Part shown: positions 17,026 through 26,081 of the stretch, in pieces
Layout of the letters: every line of letters begins with the position of its first letter
How positions within the stretch are numbered: position 1 is the stretch's first letter
From: JBBRDU01 sp038230335
Lineage (GTDB): Bacteria > Verrucomicrobiota > Verrucomicrobiia > Chthoniobacterales > UBA10450
NCBI GenBank assembly: GCA_038230335.1
Contig: JBBRNL010000003.1
Coordinates: forward strand, 124,001-188,000
Length of the DNA: 64,000 bases
Direction of reading: 5' to 3'
Position numbers and translations under genes: made by a program
Notes under the pieces: generated by a model
The model's database searches: none
Seen by the model: only the letters and a program-made list of their open reading frames with translations
Told to the model about the DNA's origin: nothing

Positions 17026-17601
17026 ATGAAATCATTCCACCGTATCTTGGTTATCGTTTCCGTGTTTTGGCTGATCTCTTCCGTCCGGGCACAAGGCGTG
17101 GCCGGCGGGTTTCAGATCACGAAGATCACCAAAAATCTCATCACCACCCCGCAGTTTACGTATACCGGCGCGGAGCAATATCAGGCCAATCAACGCGACC
17201 TGTGGCTGGAAGTGGAAGTGGAATTTACGGCCACGGCCGAATTTACGGACGACGTCACTTTCAGGTATTTCATCCTGGAAAATGGCAAAGTCCTTACGGG
17301 TGAAGTCATCCACACCAACGTGACTGCCGGGAAAGGAAATCATTCGGTCATGTATGTTTCTCCGAAAGTTCTGGCCCGATTTAATGCGAATCGTCCGGTC
17401 ACGCCGACTTCGATTCAAAATATAGCGGTGCAAATCGTGCAGCAGGGCGCGGTCAAGGATGAAGCGAGCCTGACGCGGGCGGCCGCGCAGTGGTATGGCG
17501 GGCTGCCCCAGGCGCCCGGATTTCTGTTGAACAAGAACGACACGCCTTTTGCCGCCCTGTATTGGGACCGCTACGAGCAAATCAAGTCGACGGCCCACTG
17601 A
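17026..17601 (+). CDS. Secreted protein heading the pilus-type cluster (Amuc_1102-like position)
   Basis: A 191-residue exported protein. AGGAG (17017-17021) precedes the ATG, and the product starts with a signal peptide (KSFHRILVIVSVFWLISSVRAQG). The mature part is beta-rich (FQITKITKNLITTPQFTYTG, DLWLEVEVEFTATAEFTDDVTFRYFILENGKVLTGEVIHTNV in pieces), suggesting an immunoglobulin-like or beta-sandwich domain. Its place, 12 nt before the PilM gene and at the head of five genes ordered as Amuc_1102 to Amuc_1098 of Akkermansia, supports a structural role in that machine. Homology to Amuc_1102 is inferred from order and size only. Confidence 0.7.
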   Translation: MKSFHRILVIVSVFWLISSVRAQGVAGGFQITKITKNLITTPQFTYTGAEQYQANQRDLWLEVEVEFTATAEFTDDVTFRYFILENGKVLTGEVIHTNVTAGKGNHSVMYVSPKVLARFNANRPVTPTSIQNIAVQIVQQGAVKDEASLTRAAAQWYGGLPQAPGFLLNKNDTPFAALYWDRYEQIKSTAH

Positions 17602-17613
17602 TTTCGGAAACAA

Positions 17614-19377
17614 ATGGCCGCCGCAACCCGCATCATCAGTTTGAACCTTGGCTCCCAGAGTGTGGGCGTGGGTGAGTTCCACACCCTGCCGCACGGCGGG
17701 CTCGTCTTGCATGACTATCGGCTGCGCGACGTCCTGACGGACACAGCGGCGGAAGGGATGCGTTACGCGCAGGTCGCATCGGCCTTGCGTCAAATGCTGG
17801 ACGAGCTGCAGATCAAGATCGGCCACGTGAATTACGCCGTGCCGGGCCAATCGGTTTTCGCCCGCTTTGTCAAACTGCCGGCGGTGGAGGAGGAGAAGAT
17901 AGAGAAAATCATCGCGTTCGAGGCGCAACAGAATGTCCCTTTTCCGATTAACGAAGTGGTTTGGGATTATCAACTCGTCGGGGGCGGTGCGGACGAACAG
18001 ATCCAGGTGGTGCTGGTGGCCATTAAATCCGATCTGCTCGACGAGATGAACGCGGCCGTGGAAGGGACCGGTTTGCGAACTTCGATCGTCGGTGTCGCAC
18101 CGATGGCTCTCTATAATGCGTTCCGCTATAATTACAGCGATCTGAAGGATTGTTCGCTGCTCGTCGATATCGGCGCGCGCACGACCAATCTCCTCTTTAT
18201 CGAGCCGGGCAAGATTTTTTCCCGCAGCGTTCCGATTGGCGGCAGCTCCATCACCTCGGCCATCGCGCGCGAATTCGACGAGCCGTTTGGCGTGGCCGAA
18301 CTGCGCAAGAAACGCGACGGTTTTGTCAGTCTGGGCGGAGCGTATGCGGAAGCGTCCGATCCTGACGTCGCCCGCGTATCCAAGATCGTGCGCAGCACGA
18401 TGACGCGCCTGCACGCCGAACTGATGCGCTCGATCAGTCACTACCGGGCGCAGCAGGGGGGAGCCGCCCCCGAGCGCATCTTTCTTTGCGGGGCCAGCTC
18501 GAGCACGCCCTACATGCGTGAGTTCTTCCAGGAGAAATTACAGGTCCCGGTCGAATACTTCAATCCGCTGCGCAATGTGGCCGTGGCCGAATCGGCCCGG
18601 CTTGGTGAAATCTCACAATCCGCTCACTTGTTGGGCGAGCTGGTTGGTCTGGCTTTGCGGACGGCCACGACCTGTCCTATGGAGTTGAATCTCCGCCCGG
18701 AGGCGGTGATGCGGCGTCAGGAGTTAGAAAAGCGGCGCCCTTATTTCATCGTGGCCGCGGCCTGTTTTATCCTCGCGCTTCTGGGCTGGGGTATTTATTA
18801 CACGCGCGCTGCCCATGTCACGCAACGCGCGACCGAGCGGCTGCAGGAGAAAAACGATGTCATGCACGCGGCTGAGTCGCAGCTCGATAAATTGAAGAAG
18901 CAGGTGGGCGCGATCGACAGTTTGGCCATTCCGCTGATCGAGGCGTCGAACGACCGCAGTTTTTGGCTGGAGGTTCTGGAAGATCTAAACACTCGCCTGC
19001 CCAAAGAAGATATCTGGATTACCGAATTGATCCCGACTTCCGGCGGCAAACCAGTGGGTGTGGATGACAAGCGCGTGGCCGAGATGACACCGGGTGCAGC
19101 GCCCGCCCCGGTCGCGGCGGTACCGTCCCGGCCCAATGCGGCGCGCCCGGTCGGGCCGGTCATCGATGGAGTTTTCGTGCGCGGCCTCTATCTGTTTAAT
19201 CCCAAACAACAGGAAGTGGTGGTGGATTACTTCCGCAACCTGGTGGGCTCATCCTATTTTGCGATTGACGCGAACAACCAGGCGCGGGTTATCAAACCGA
19301 CCACTCCGAATAACACGGACTGGGCCTTTCCCTACGAGTTGCACCTCGATTTGAAAAAGCCCATCAAATTGCCATGA
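17614..19377 (+). CDS. pilM: PilM-PilN fusion protein, pilus assembly (Amuc_1101-like)
   Basis: A 587-residue protein. The N-terminal about 350 residues are a PilM-type actin-like ATPase: ILSLNLGSQSVG-like phosphate loop at about 5-13, VPGQSVFARFVKLPAVEEEKIEKI, AFEAQQNVPFPINEVVWDYQL (both typical of PilM) and LLVDIGARTTNLLFIEPGKI. A single membrane helix follows at about 377-395, then a periplasmic coiled coil and a PilN-like domain (DRSFWLEVLEDLNTRLPKEDIWITE in pieces). PilM and PilN are separate proteins in type IV pilus systems; here they are one chain. The PilM part would be cytoplasmic and bind no partner helix in trans. The stop overlaps the next start (ATGA). Confidence 0.88.
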   Translation: MAAATRIISLNLGSQSVGVGEFHTLPHGGLVLHDYRLRDVLTDTAAEGMRYAQVASALRQMLDELQIKIGHVNYAVPGQSVFARFVKLPAVEEEKIEKIIAFEAQQNVPFPINEVVWDYQLVGGGADEQIQVVLVAIKSDLLDEMNAAVEGTGLRTSIVGVAPMALYNAFRYNYSDLKDCSLLVDIGARTTNLLFIEPGKIFSRSVPIGGSSITSAIAREFDEPFGVAELRKKRDGFVSLGGAYAEASDPDVARVSKIVRSTMTRLHAELMRSISHYRAQQGGAAPERIFLCGASSSTPYMREFFQEKLQVPVEYFNPLRNVAVAESARLGEISQSAHLLGELVGLALRTATTCPMELNLRPEAVMRRQELEKRRPYFIVAAACFILALLGWGIYYTRAAHVTQRATERLQEKNDVMHAAESQLDKLKKQVGAIDSLAIPLIEASNDRSFWLEVLEDLNTRLPKEDIWITELIPTSGGKPVGVDDKRVAEMTPGAAPAPVAAVPSRPNAARPVGPVIDGVFVRGLYLFNPKQQEVVVDYFRNLVGSSYFAIDANNQARVIKPTTPNNTDWAFPYELHLDLKKPIKLP

Positions 19378-20285
19378 ACTGGTTCCAGCAAAATCGATGG
19401 CTCGGCACGTTTTTGATCGTGCTTATGGTCGCCACCCTGGCCAGCGGATATTTTCTATTCAGCGCGAAAGGGAATGCGGATGACGCACTCGCTCGTTTCA
19501 ACGAAGCGGCCACGGAGAGGAATCGTCTGGAGCGACTCGATCCTTATCCGACCGAGGCAAATTACAAGAAAATGAAGGTTCATCTTGAGAATTACTCCAC
19601 TTCTCTCAACAAGCTGAAAGAGGATCTTAAAACCCGGGTGTTGCCTGCCCCGGCCATGGCCCCTAACGAGTTTCAGTCGCGCTTGCGCCAGGTGATGGTG
19701 GCGGTGGCGGAGAAGGCCCGCGCCAATCGCGTCAAATTGCCGGATAATTTTGCCCTCGGATTCGAAGAGTTCACCGCCGCCCTGCCCAGCACGGCGGCCG
19801 CGCCGTTGCTCGGTCAGGAACTGGCGCAGGTTGAATTGTTGTTGAATACGCTGATCGACGCGCGGGTTGAGAGTATCACCGCCCTCATCCGTGTACCCAT
19901 GACGGAAGAGCGCGGCGCGGCTCCCTCTCCCGGCCCCAATGCGCCGGCGCTTCGTAAACCGCCTGGGTCGACTGCGGCCACCGGACCCCGCATGCTCGAG
20001 AAGGGCGTGATCGATATCACCTTCACGTCATCGCCGAGCGCGGCGCGCAAGGTTTTAAATCAACTCGGCAGCTCGAATCAGCAATTTTATATCACGCGTA
20101 CCCTTCACGTCCGGAATGAGAAGGACAAAGGGCCGGCCCGTGAGTTGCCGCCCGTGCCCGGCGCGACCCCGGCGGCGGTCGTCGCGGCGGTCCCGGCCAA
20201 GCCGGTCGCTGCTCTCAATTTTATCGTCGGCAGCGAGCGCATCGAAACCTCGGCCCGGATCGAACTCGTGAGATTTAATTTTTGA
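19374..20285 (+). CDS. Amuc_1100-like PilO-type periplasmic protein
   Basis: A 303-residue inner-membrane protein with one N-terminal helix (about 10-29), a coiled coil (about 35-100) and a periplasmic alpha/beta domain. It resembles Akkermansia Amuc_1100 in topology, length and several spaced motifs: P-x-x-F-Q near residue 95-100, L-G-F-E, an I-x-F-x(7)-V-L-N-x-I/L segment, R-N-E followed by P, a proline/alanine-rich linker and a final strand ending LVRFNF (L-V-H-F-N in Amuc_1100). Amuc_1100 has a PilO-like fold and is known for host TLR2 signalling; here the role would be alignment of the secretin platform. These comparisons are from memory of that sequence. Confidence 0.78.
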   Translation: MNWFQQNRWLGTFLIVLMVATLASGYFLFSAKGNADDALARFNEAATERNRLERLDPYPTEANYKKMKVHLENYSTSLNKLKEDLKTRVLPAPAMAPNEFQSRLRQVMVAVAEKARANRVKLPDNFALGFEEFTAALPSTAAAPLLGQELAQVELLLNTLIDARVESITALIRVPMTEERGAAPSPGPNAPALRKPPGSTAATGPRMLEKGVIDITFTSSPSAARKVLNQLGSSNQQFYITRTLHVRNEKDKGPARELPPVPGATPAAVVAAVPAKPVAALNFIVGSERIETSARIELVRFNF

Positions 20286-20295
20286 AGACGTGATC

Positions 20296-21237
20296 ATGGA
20301 CTGGATTAAAGCCCATTACGATCGATTGACCGTCATCGCGGCAGCGGCGCTTCTGCTGATCTGCGCCGCCGCCATCTGGCGGAGCGCTACCGGATTTGGC
20401 GATAATTTCCTGACCGCGCAGGCGGCGGCCCAGCCGAAAAAGCCTTCGCCGCCCGGGAAGGCAAGCGAGTTGGAGGCGGCCATCCAGAAAATTCAACAGC
20501 CGCCGCAATGGACCTTTGGGGGCCGATCCGGGTTGTTCGTGCCCGAGAAACATTTTATCGGGGCGAACGGGTTGCCCGCCACACTTCAGACCACGCAGGT
20601 CCATGCGCCTGTCCCTAACGAATGGTTGGAGCAGTTCAATCTTCCCATTGCCGATGCTGACGTGCTGACTCAGGACGCGGACAGCGACGGCTTCACCAAC
20701 CTGGACGAGTGGCAGGGACACACCAACCCGACCGACAAAAATTCGCATCCTGACTACCTGAGTAAACTGAAACTGAAGGCGTTCACGGAAGAACCGTTCC
20801 GACTCAAGTTTTCATCCTGGGTGGGAGACACCTTCGCCATCAATACGATCGACCTGAAGCAACCCACTCTGTTCCTGAAGGTGGGGGACCTCATCACGGG
20901 GACGCGTTTCAAGATCATGAAATTTACGGAGAAGTACGAGCCGGATAAATATGGCACCAACGTGGACGTCTCGGAACTGCTGCTCGAGCACGAGCAAACC
21001 AAGGATCGACTGACCCTGATCAAGGAAAAAGTGGCTATTTCGCCAGAGTCCGTCGCGTCGTTCGTCTACACCTGGGGTGAGCGCAGGGAGTTCGAAGTGC
21101 GAAAAGATCAGGAATTTTCATTGAAACCACAAGAGGAGATCAAATATAAGCTGATAGACGTCCAGCCGACCAAGGCAGTGATAGTGAATAATCAAAAGCC
21201 GAATGATCCGATCGAAATCGGGCTGCTCGGTCCCTAA
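20296..21237 (+). CDS. Membrane-anchored periplasmic protein with calcium-binding-like motif (Amuc_1099 position)
   Basis: A 313-residue protein with a single N-terminal membrane helix (about 10-28: VIAAAALLLICAAAIWRS) and a periplasmic remainder. Around residues 128-150 lies DADSDGFTNLDEWQ followed by TNPTDKNS, the DxDxDG pattern of thrombospondin type 3/dockerin-like calcium loops. The second half is beta-rich and may be a PilP-like domain, which would fit the place between PilO and the secretin. The ATG at 20296 gives a better N-terminus than the GTG at 20290. Gaps to both neighbours are about 10 nt, so it belongs to the operon. Confidence 0.72.
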   Translation: MDWIKAHYDRLTVIAAAALLLICAAAIWRSATGFGDNFLTAQAAAQPKKPSPPGKASELEAAIQKIQQPPQWTFGGRSGLFVPEKHFIGANGLPATLQTTQVHAPVPNEWLEQFNLPIADADVLTQDADSDGFTNLDEWQGHTNPTDKNSHPDYLSKLKLKAFTEEPFRLKFSSWVGDTFAINTIDLKQPTLFLKVGDLITGTRFKIMKFTEKYEPDKYGTNVDVSELLLEHEQTKDRLTLIKEKVAISPESVASFVYTWGERREFEVRKDQEFSLKPQEEIKYKLIDVQPTKAVIVNNQKPNDPIEIGLLGP

Positions 21238-21245
21238 ATCCCCGT

Positions 21246-23969
21246 ATGAGAAATCTCCCCGCCCTTCGCAGCTTCTATTGGCCGGTTTTAATTTGTGCCG
21301 CCCAGAGCCTCCTCTGTGTGACCGGCTTTGCGCAGAATGTAGAGCACATTTCGCAGCGTGAAATCGCGCGCCGGCAGGCGGCTCTGCCGCAGGGTTCCGA
21401 CGCGCTCGCCCGTGGCAAGGAGGCCATGAAAGAAAAGAATTTCACCCTCGCCCATGAGGAATTCCGCGTCGCCGTCACCTACCTGCCGGATGCGGTTGTT
21501 TCGGGCAAGGCGCATGACGAGGCCGTCGAAGGATTTTGCGAAAGCGGAATGCGTCTGGCCGAACAGAGGATTGCCGAAGGAAAGTACACCGAAGCGGAAG
21601 CGATCTGCCACGAGATTCTGACCGACCAGTACAACCCGAACTGTGGCGACGCCGCAGATCTGCTCAAGCACCTGCAAACGCCCGGGTATTTTAATCGCAC
21701 GATGGGCCCGAAGTTCATCTCCAAGATTCACGACGTCAGACAATTGCTGGTCGAAGCGGACCAGTACTATGCGTCCGGGCGCTACGACCTGGCCTTCAAA
21801 AAATACGAGCAAGTGCTCGGGCTCGATCCGTACAATGTGGCGGCCCGGCGCGGCGAAGAGAAGATAGATAACATCAAGTCTCAGTATGGCGAAAATGCTT
21901 ACAACGAGACGCGCGCTCGCCAGCTCTGGCAGGTCGAGAAAGGCTGGGAGGAACCGGTCCGGCAATACGGTCAGGCGGTGGGTCCGCTGGCTGATGCTTT
22001 TCAGAAGGATGCGACGGGGACGGCGCGCCTGACGAACAAACTGAACAGCATTATTATCCCTCGCATTGAATTTCGGGACGCGAGCATCCGTGAAGCGATC
22101 GATTTCCTTCGGCAGCAAGCGACCGCCAATGATCCTTCGTCGGAGGGCCGCAAAGGAGTTGATATTGTCCTGCGTCTGACTCCGGCCGGGCAGGTCGGAC
22201 CGGTCCCAGTGGCCGTGCAACCTTTGGCGCCGCCGCCGGCGGTGGCCACCACGACAACAACGACCGTGTCTTCGGCCGGTGGTGCTCCCGATGCCCAGCA
22301 ACCGGGAGCTCCAGGTGCGCCTCTGCCCCCTCCGATCATCGCTCCAGTGGCGGTGGCCGCGCCCGTGGCACCCGCCGTCTCGCCGTCCGATGCCCGGATC
22401 ACTATTACTCTGAACCAGATTCCGTTAGGCGAAGCACTGCGTTATATCGCCAGCCAAGCCGGCTTAAAGGTCAAGATCGAACCCTATGCCGTATCTATTA
22501 TTCCGATCAGCGAACTGAGTGCCGATTTGCTGACCAAAGAATATCGGGTCCCGCCCGGATTCATCAGCACGACGGTCAACGTTGGCTCGTCGTCCTTGAA
22601 TGCCCCGGCCCGCACGGCTGGGGGCGGCGGCACCGGCGGGACGGCCAAGGACACCCAGGAGTCGACGGGTGGTCATCAACTCGTCAATCGTGAAGGAGGG
22701 AAGGAATTCCTGGAAAGCCAGGGAGTCCCATTCCCGCCGGGTGCGAGCGCCAACTTCCTGCCGCAAAGCAGTCGTCTGATTGTGCGCAACACCCAGGATA
22801 ACCTTGAACTAGTCGATGCCTTGGTTGAGCAGGCTAACGTCTCTGGGCCCAAGCAGGTCGAGATTGAATCGAAGTTCATCGAGATCACGCAGAATAATCT
22901 GAAAGAACTTGGTTTCGATTGGTTGCTCGGCCAGTTCAATATTCCCGGATCCCACCGGGTCTTTGGTGGCGGCGGCACGACGGGTACGACAGGCGGCCCG
23001 GGTACTTCGGCAGGTGACCCTGGCTTTCCGTTCGCCCCACCCGGGGGGGTGCCAACCGGCCAGTTTCCTTTGACCGGCGGCAATCGGAGCGGGAATCTCG
23101 CGATCAGCGCAAACGCCATCGATGCACTTCTCTTTCCGACGCTCGGAGCGGGTGCGGTAGCGCCGGGTATATTCGGGCTGGCCGGTGTGTTCACCGATCC
23201 TCAATTCCAGGTCGTGGTTCGGGCTCTCAATCAAAAGAAAGGCGTCGATCTGCTCTCGGCTCCCAAGGTGACCACCAAAAGTGGTCAACGTGCCGTCATT
23301 GAAATCGTTCGGGAATTTCGCTACCCCACGCAATTTCAGCCGCCGCAAATCCCGCAAAACTTCCGGGGCGGCGATACCGGCTCGGGAATCAATGCAGGCA
23401 GTTCAGTGGCCGCCGCCGCTTTCCCCGTTACTCCGACCACGCCGACCGCTTTCGAAACGCGTAACACCGGTGTGACTCTTGAAGTGGAACCAGTGGTTGG
23501 GCCGGACGGCGTCACGATCGATCTGAACCTGGTCCCGCAGGTCGTGGAATTTGAAGGATTCATCAACTACGGCAGTCCGATTAAAACCGTTCAGCCGACC
23601 TTGCTCGGGACGGCCGCTCAATCTGTAGTGCTGACGGAGAACGTGATCAACCAGCCCATTTTCAGCGCCCGCAAGGTTACGACGAGCGTGAGCGTGTGGG
23701 ATGGGCAGACCGTGGTCCTGGGCGGCTTGATGCGGGAAGATGTCCAGAAAGTCGAAGACAAGACACCCATCATCGGAGATATCCCTCTCGTCGGTCGTCT
23801 TTTTCGCACGAACGTCGATCAACATATCAAGCGGAACCTCGTGATTTTTGTGACGGCTCGTCTCGTCAATCCGGGCGGACAGGCGGTGAATTCGACCGAA
23901 GAGGAAGAAGAGAAGGAAGCCCTCATCGAGCCGCCGGTGTTGCCGCAGGTGCCGATGTATAAAAAGTAG
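21246..23969 (+). CDS. Secretin with N-terminal TPR region (Amuc_1098-like)
   Basis: A 907-residue outer-membrane secretin, the gated ring of type IV pilus and type II secretion systems. Layout: signal peptide (about 1-29), TPR-like helices (about 45-240, e.g. AKEAMKEKNFTLAHEEFRVA), an N domain from about 273 (IEFRDASIREAIDFLRQQA), a Pro/Ala/Gly linker (about 320-380), a second N domain from about 384 (ITLNQIPLGEALRYIASQAG), then the secretin core from about 534 (VEIESKFIEITQNNLKELGF) to SAPKVTTKSGQRA and VWDGQTVVLGGLMRED near 817, ending KTPIIGDIPLVGRLF. The TPR extension is unlike classical PilQ with AMIN domains. It ends the operon; a 6-bp hairpin follows at 23975-23989. Confidence 0.92.
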   Translation: MRNLPALRSFYWPVLICAAQSLLCVTGFAQNVEHISQREIARRQAALPQGSDALARGKEAMKEKNFTLAHEEFRVAVTYLPDAVVSGKAHDEAVEGFCESGMRLAEQRIAEGKYTEAEAICHEILTDQYNPNCGDAADLLKHLQTPGYFNRTMGPKFISKIHDVRQLLVEADQYYASGRYDLAFKKYEQVLGLDPYNVAARRGEEKIDNIKSQYGENAYNETRARQLWQVEKGWEEPVRQYGQAVGPLADAFQKDATGTARLTNKLNSIIIPRIEFRDASIREAIDFLRQQATANDPSSEGRKGVDIVLRLTPAGQVGPVPVAVQPLAPPPAVATTTTTTVSSAGGAPDAQQPGAPGAPLPPPIIAPVAVAAPVAPAVSPSDARITITLNQIPLGEALRYIASQAGLKVKIEPYAVSIIPISELSADLLTKEYRVPPGFISTTVNVGSSSLNAPARTAGGGGTGGTAKDTQESTGGHQLVNREGGKEFLESQGVPFPPGASANFLPQSSRLIVRNTQDNLELVDALVEQANVSGPKQVEIESKFIEITQNNLKELGFDWLLGQFNIPGSHRVFGGGGTTGTTGGPGTSAGDPGFPFAPPGGVPTGQFPLTGGNRSGNLAISANAIDALLFPTLGAGAVAPGIFGLAGVFTDPQFQVVVRALNQKKGVDLLSAPKVTTKSGQRAVIEIVREFRYPTQFQPPQIPQNFRGGDTGSGINAGSSVAAAAFPVTPTTPTAFETRNTGVTLEVEPVVGPDGVTIDLNLVPQVVEFEGFINYGSPIKTVQPTLLGTAAQSVVLTENVINQPIFSARKVTTSVSVWDGQTVVLGGLMREDVQKVEDKTPIIGDIPLVGRLFRTNVDQHIKRNLVIFVTARLVNPGGQAVNSTEEEEEKEALIEPPVLPQVPMYKK

Positions 23970-23974
23970 AGCGC

Positions 23975-23989
23975 CGGCTCAAAGCCGGA
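23975..23989 (+). other. Short hairpin after the secretin gene
   Basis: CCGGCT-CAA-AGCCGG forms a 6-bp stem 5 nt after the stop codon. It lacks a T run, so it is not a convincing intrinsic terminator. It may protect the 3' end or belong to the adjacent repeat. Confidence 0.4.
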
Positions 23990-23998
23990 GGATTTCAG

Positions 23999-24053
23999 GT
24001 AGGGGCGATTGACCCAATCGCTTGTGGGCGGGTTCGGTGAACCGCCCTGCCTT
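23999..24053. repeat. Palindromic repeat family B, copy 1
   Basis: The copy begins GGTAGGGGCGATTG, with a hairpin GCGATTG-ACC-CAATCGC (24006-24022), and ends with a second dyad around GGTTC-GGT-GAACC (about 24032-24044) and CGCCCTGCC. The two ends are themselves roughly inverted (AGGTAGGGGCG against CCGCCCTGCCTT). A related copy in the opposite orientation lies at 34437-34535 and a half copy at 45783-45815. Confidence 0.65.
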
Positions 24054-24111
24054 TTACATGGGAGATCGAGATATGCGCGGGCCTTTAAAGACTCATAAGG
24101 GCATCACATAA

Positions 24112-24708
24112 ATGCCTGTGATCGGGATCACGGGCGGTATCGCCACCGGCAAAACCACCTTCTGCGATTGCCTGCGTGCTATTCTTCCGACGTCCACTTT
24201 TTTCAATGCGGATGACGCCGCGCGGGAACTGGTCGATCGGGACGAAGAGGTCAAAGAGGCGCTTCGGCGTGAGTTTGGAGCGGATATTTATTCTGCCGCC
24301 GGCGACTTGAATCGGGAAAGGCTTCGAGCGATAGTCTTTCAGGACGCGGTCAAAAAGAGCGTTCTCGAACAAATTCTCCACCCGCGCATTCGCCGCCAGT
24401 GGAGTGCCCAAGCGCGAACCTACCGCCAACCGACCGATTTTTTCTTTGCCGACATTCCACTTCTATATGAAACGGGTGGGGAGATCCTATGTGATTTCGT
24501 CGTCGTGGTGGCGTGCTCGCCAGAAGTCCAGCGAGAACGCCTGCTCGCCCGCAGTCGGCTCTCGCCCCCCCACGCCCGTGAAATGATCAGTGCGCAAATG
24601 CCACTCTCCGAGAAAATTAAACGCGCCGATCACTTGGTGTGGAATAACGCCGGACGCGCCACCCTGGCCGACCAGGCCCGCCTCATTGCGCAATCGTGGC
24701 TTAGTTGA
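24112..24708 (+). CDS. coaE: Dephospho-CoA kinase
   Basis: A 198-residue P-loop kinase catalysing the last step of coenzyme A synthesis. Walker A is in GITGGIATGKTTFCDCL (about 4-20). Other family marks are FFNADDAARELVD (about 35-47), VLEQILHPRIRRQW, FFADIPLLYETG with the conserved PLLFE-like segment, and VVVVACSPEVQRERLLAR. The length is typical. It ends 2 nt before the rho ATG, and rho, rnd and a FecR gene follow without gaps, so all are probably one transcript. Confidence 0.93.
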   Translation: MPVIGITGGIATGKTTFCDCLRAILPTSTFFNADDAARELVDRDEEVKEALRREFGADIYSAAGDLNRERLRAIVFQDAVKKSVLEQILHPRIRRQWSAQARTYRQPTDFFFADIPLLYETGGEILCDFVVVVACSPEVQRERLLARSRLSPPHAREMISAQMPLSEKIKRADHLVWNNAGRATLADQARLIAQSWLS

Positions 24709-24710
24709 CC

Positions 24711-26081
24711 ATGGACGAAAGCCTTACAACAAAACCGGCTGCTGCGGCGGGAGCGGAATCGGTGGAACCGGGCGTGACTCATTCCCCCTCTGTCAGCGTC
24801 GCCAACCCAGTCGTCGCTCCACCGCGGCCCATGGATTTGTGCCAGCTGCAAAAATTGTCGAGCGAGCAAATTGAGCCCATCGCGCGTGAATTGGATGTGC
24901 ACCTCCATCCCGGGCGAACGCGGCACTTCCACATCCTCGACGTAGTTCGCGCGGCGCTCGGCCGTGGGGGGACCGTCACCGCAGAGGGTTTTCTCGATGA
25001 CCAGGGGGAGGCGGGACCTGTGCTGCGATCAGCCGGTCTGAACTTTTTGCCCGTGCCGGAAGACGTCGCCGTTCCGCGCGCCTTCATCCAGAAGCATCAG
25101 CTCCGGGCCGGCCAGCAGCTGGCCGGGATACTGCGTCTGCCGCGCGATCGAGAGAAGTTACTCGTGCTGGATCAACTCGTGTCCATTGAAGGTCAGCCGG
25201 CCGAGCAATGGATCCAGGGGACCGACTTCGAAAACCTGACGCCGCAATTTCCGCAGGGACGGATTTTCCTGGAGAATCCGAAAACGAATTCAATCAGCGC
25301 GCGAGCCATCGATCTTCTCACTCCGCTGGGTCGAGGTCAGCGTGGACTGATCGTGGCACCTCCGCGTGTCGGCAAAACGATTTTGCTCAAGGAAATCGCC
25401 AAAGCCATTCGGGTGAATCATCCAGACATCGTCTTGATTCTACTGCTCGTCGATGAACGGCCCGAAGAAGTGACGGACCTGGAGCGCGAAATTGACTGTC
25501 AGATCTATCATTCGAATTTCGATGAAAACGTGCAACGCCACGTGCAAGTGGCCGAACTCGTATTGGAACGGGCCAAGCGCCTCGTCGAGATGAAAAGGGA
25601 CGTGGTCATTCTGCTCGATAGCATCACGCGTCTGGCGCGTGGTTATAACAGTCTGCAGTCGGGCAAAGGCCGAACCATGTCGGGCGGCGTCGAATCGAAG
25701 GCGTTGACCAAGCCGAAGAAATTTTTCGGTTCCGCTCGAAACGCGGAGGAAGGCGGCAGTCTGACCATTCTCGCCACGGCGCTGACTGAAACCGGAAGCC
25801 GCATGGATCAGGTCATTTTTGAGGAATTCAAAGGCACGGGCAATATGGAATTGCATCTTGACCGGGCTTTGCAGGAGAAACGGCTTTATCCAGCCATCCA
25901 TCCACTGCTCTCGGCCACCAGGCGCGAAGAATTGTTATACCATCCGGAGGAATGGGAGCGGGTTCAGGTCTTACGCAAGATGATGGCGGCCCTCCCGCCG
26001 ATCGAGGCGATGGAAAAGTTGATCGAGAATCTCGAGGCCACCAAGACAAACGCGGAGCTGCTCCTGAGCGGATTGAGATGA
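24711..26081 (+). CDS. rho: Transcription termination factor Rho
   Basis: A 456-residue RNA helicase that ends transcription. The N-terminal about 40 residues are a low-complexity Ala/Pro extension. Then come the Rho N-terminal RNA-binding region and the cold-shock-like domain (about 85-165; GFLDDQGEAGPVLRS, AFIQKHQLRAGQQLAGILRLP), then the ATPase with RGQRGLIVAPPRVGKT (Walker A, about 206-221), LLLVDERPEEVTDLER, VVILLDSITRLARGYN, and the Q/R-loop region SGKGRTMSGGVE. The C-terminal region MDQVIFEEFKGTGNMELHLDR is diagnostic. The ATG at 24711 is preferred over a TTG at 24705. The stop overlaps the rnd start (ATGA). Confidence 0.95.
   Translation: MDESLTTKPAAAAGAESVEPGVTHSPSVSVANPVVAPPRPMDLCQLQKLSSEQIEPIARELDVHLHPGRTRHFHILDVVRAALGRGGTVTAEGFLDDQGEAGPVLRSAGLNFLPVPEDVAVPRAFIQKHQLRAGQQLAGILRLPRDREKLLVLDQLVSIEGQPAEQWIQGTDFENLTPQFPQGRIFLENPKTNSISARAIDLLTPLGRGQRGLIVAPPRVGKTILLKEIAKAIRVNHPDIVLILLLVDERPEEVTDLEREIDCQIYHSNFDENVQRHVQVAELVLERAKRLVEMKRDVVILLDSITRLARGYNSLQSGKGRTMSGGVESKALTKPKKFFGSARNAEEGGSLTILATALTETGSRMDQVIFEEFKGTGNMELHLDRALQEKRLYPAIHPLLSATRREELLYHPEEWERVQVLRKMMAALPPIEAMEKLIENLEATKTNAELLLSGLR

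Noticed and set aside
21246..23969. Secretin as a type II secretion GspD
   Set aside because: Neighbours are PilM/PilN/PilO-like, and no gspE, gspF or pseudopilin gene is seen, so a pilus-type machine fits better.
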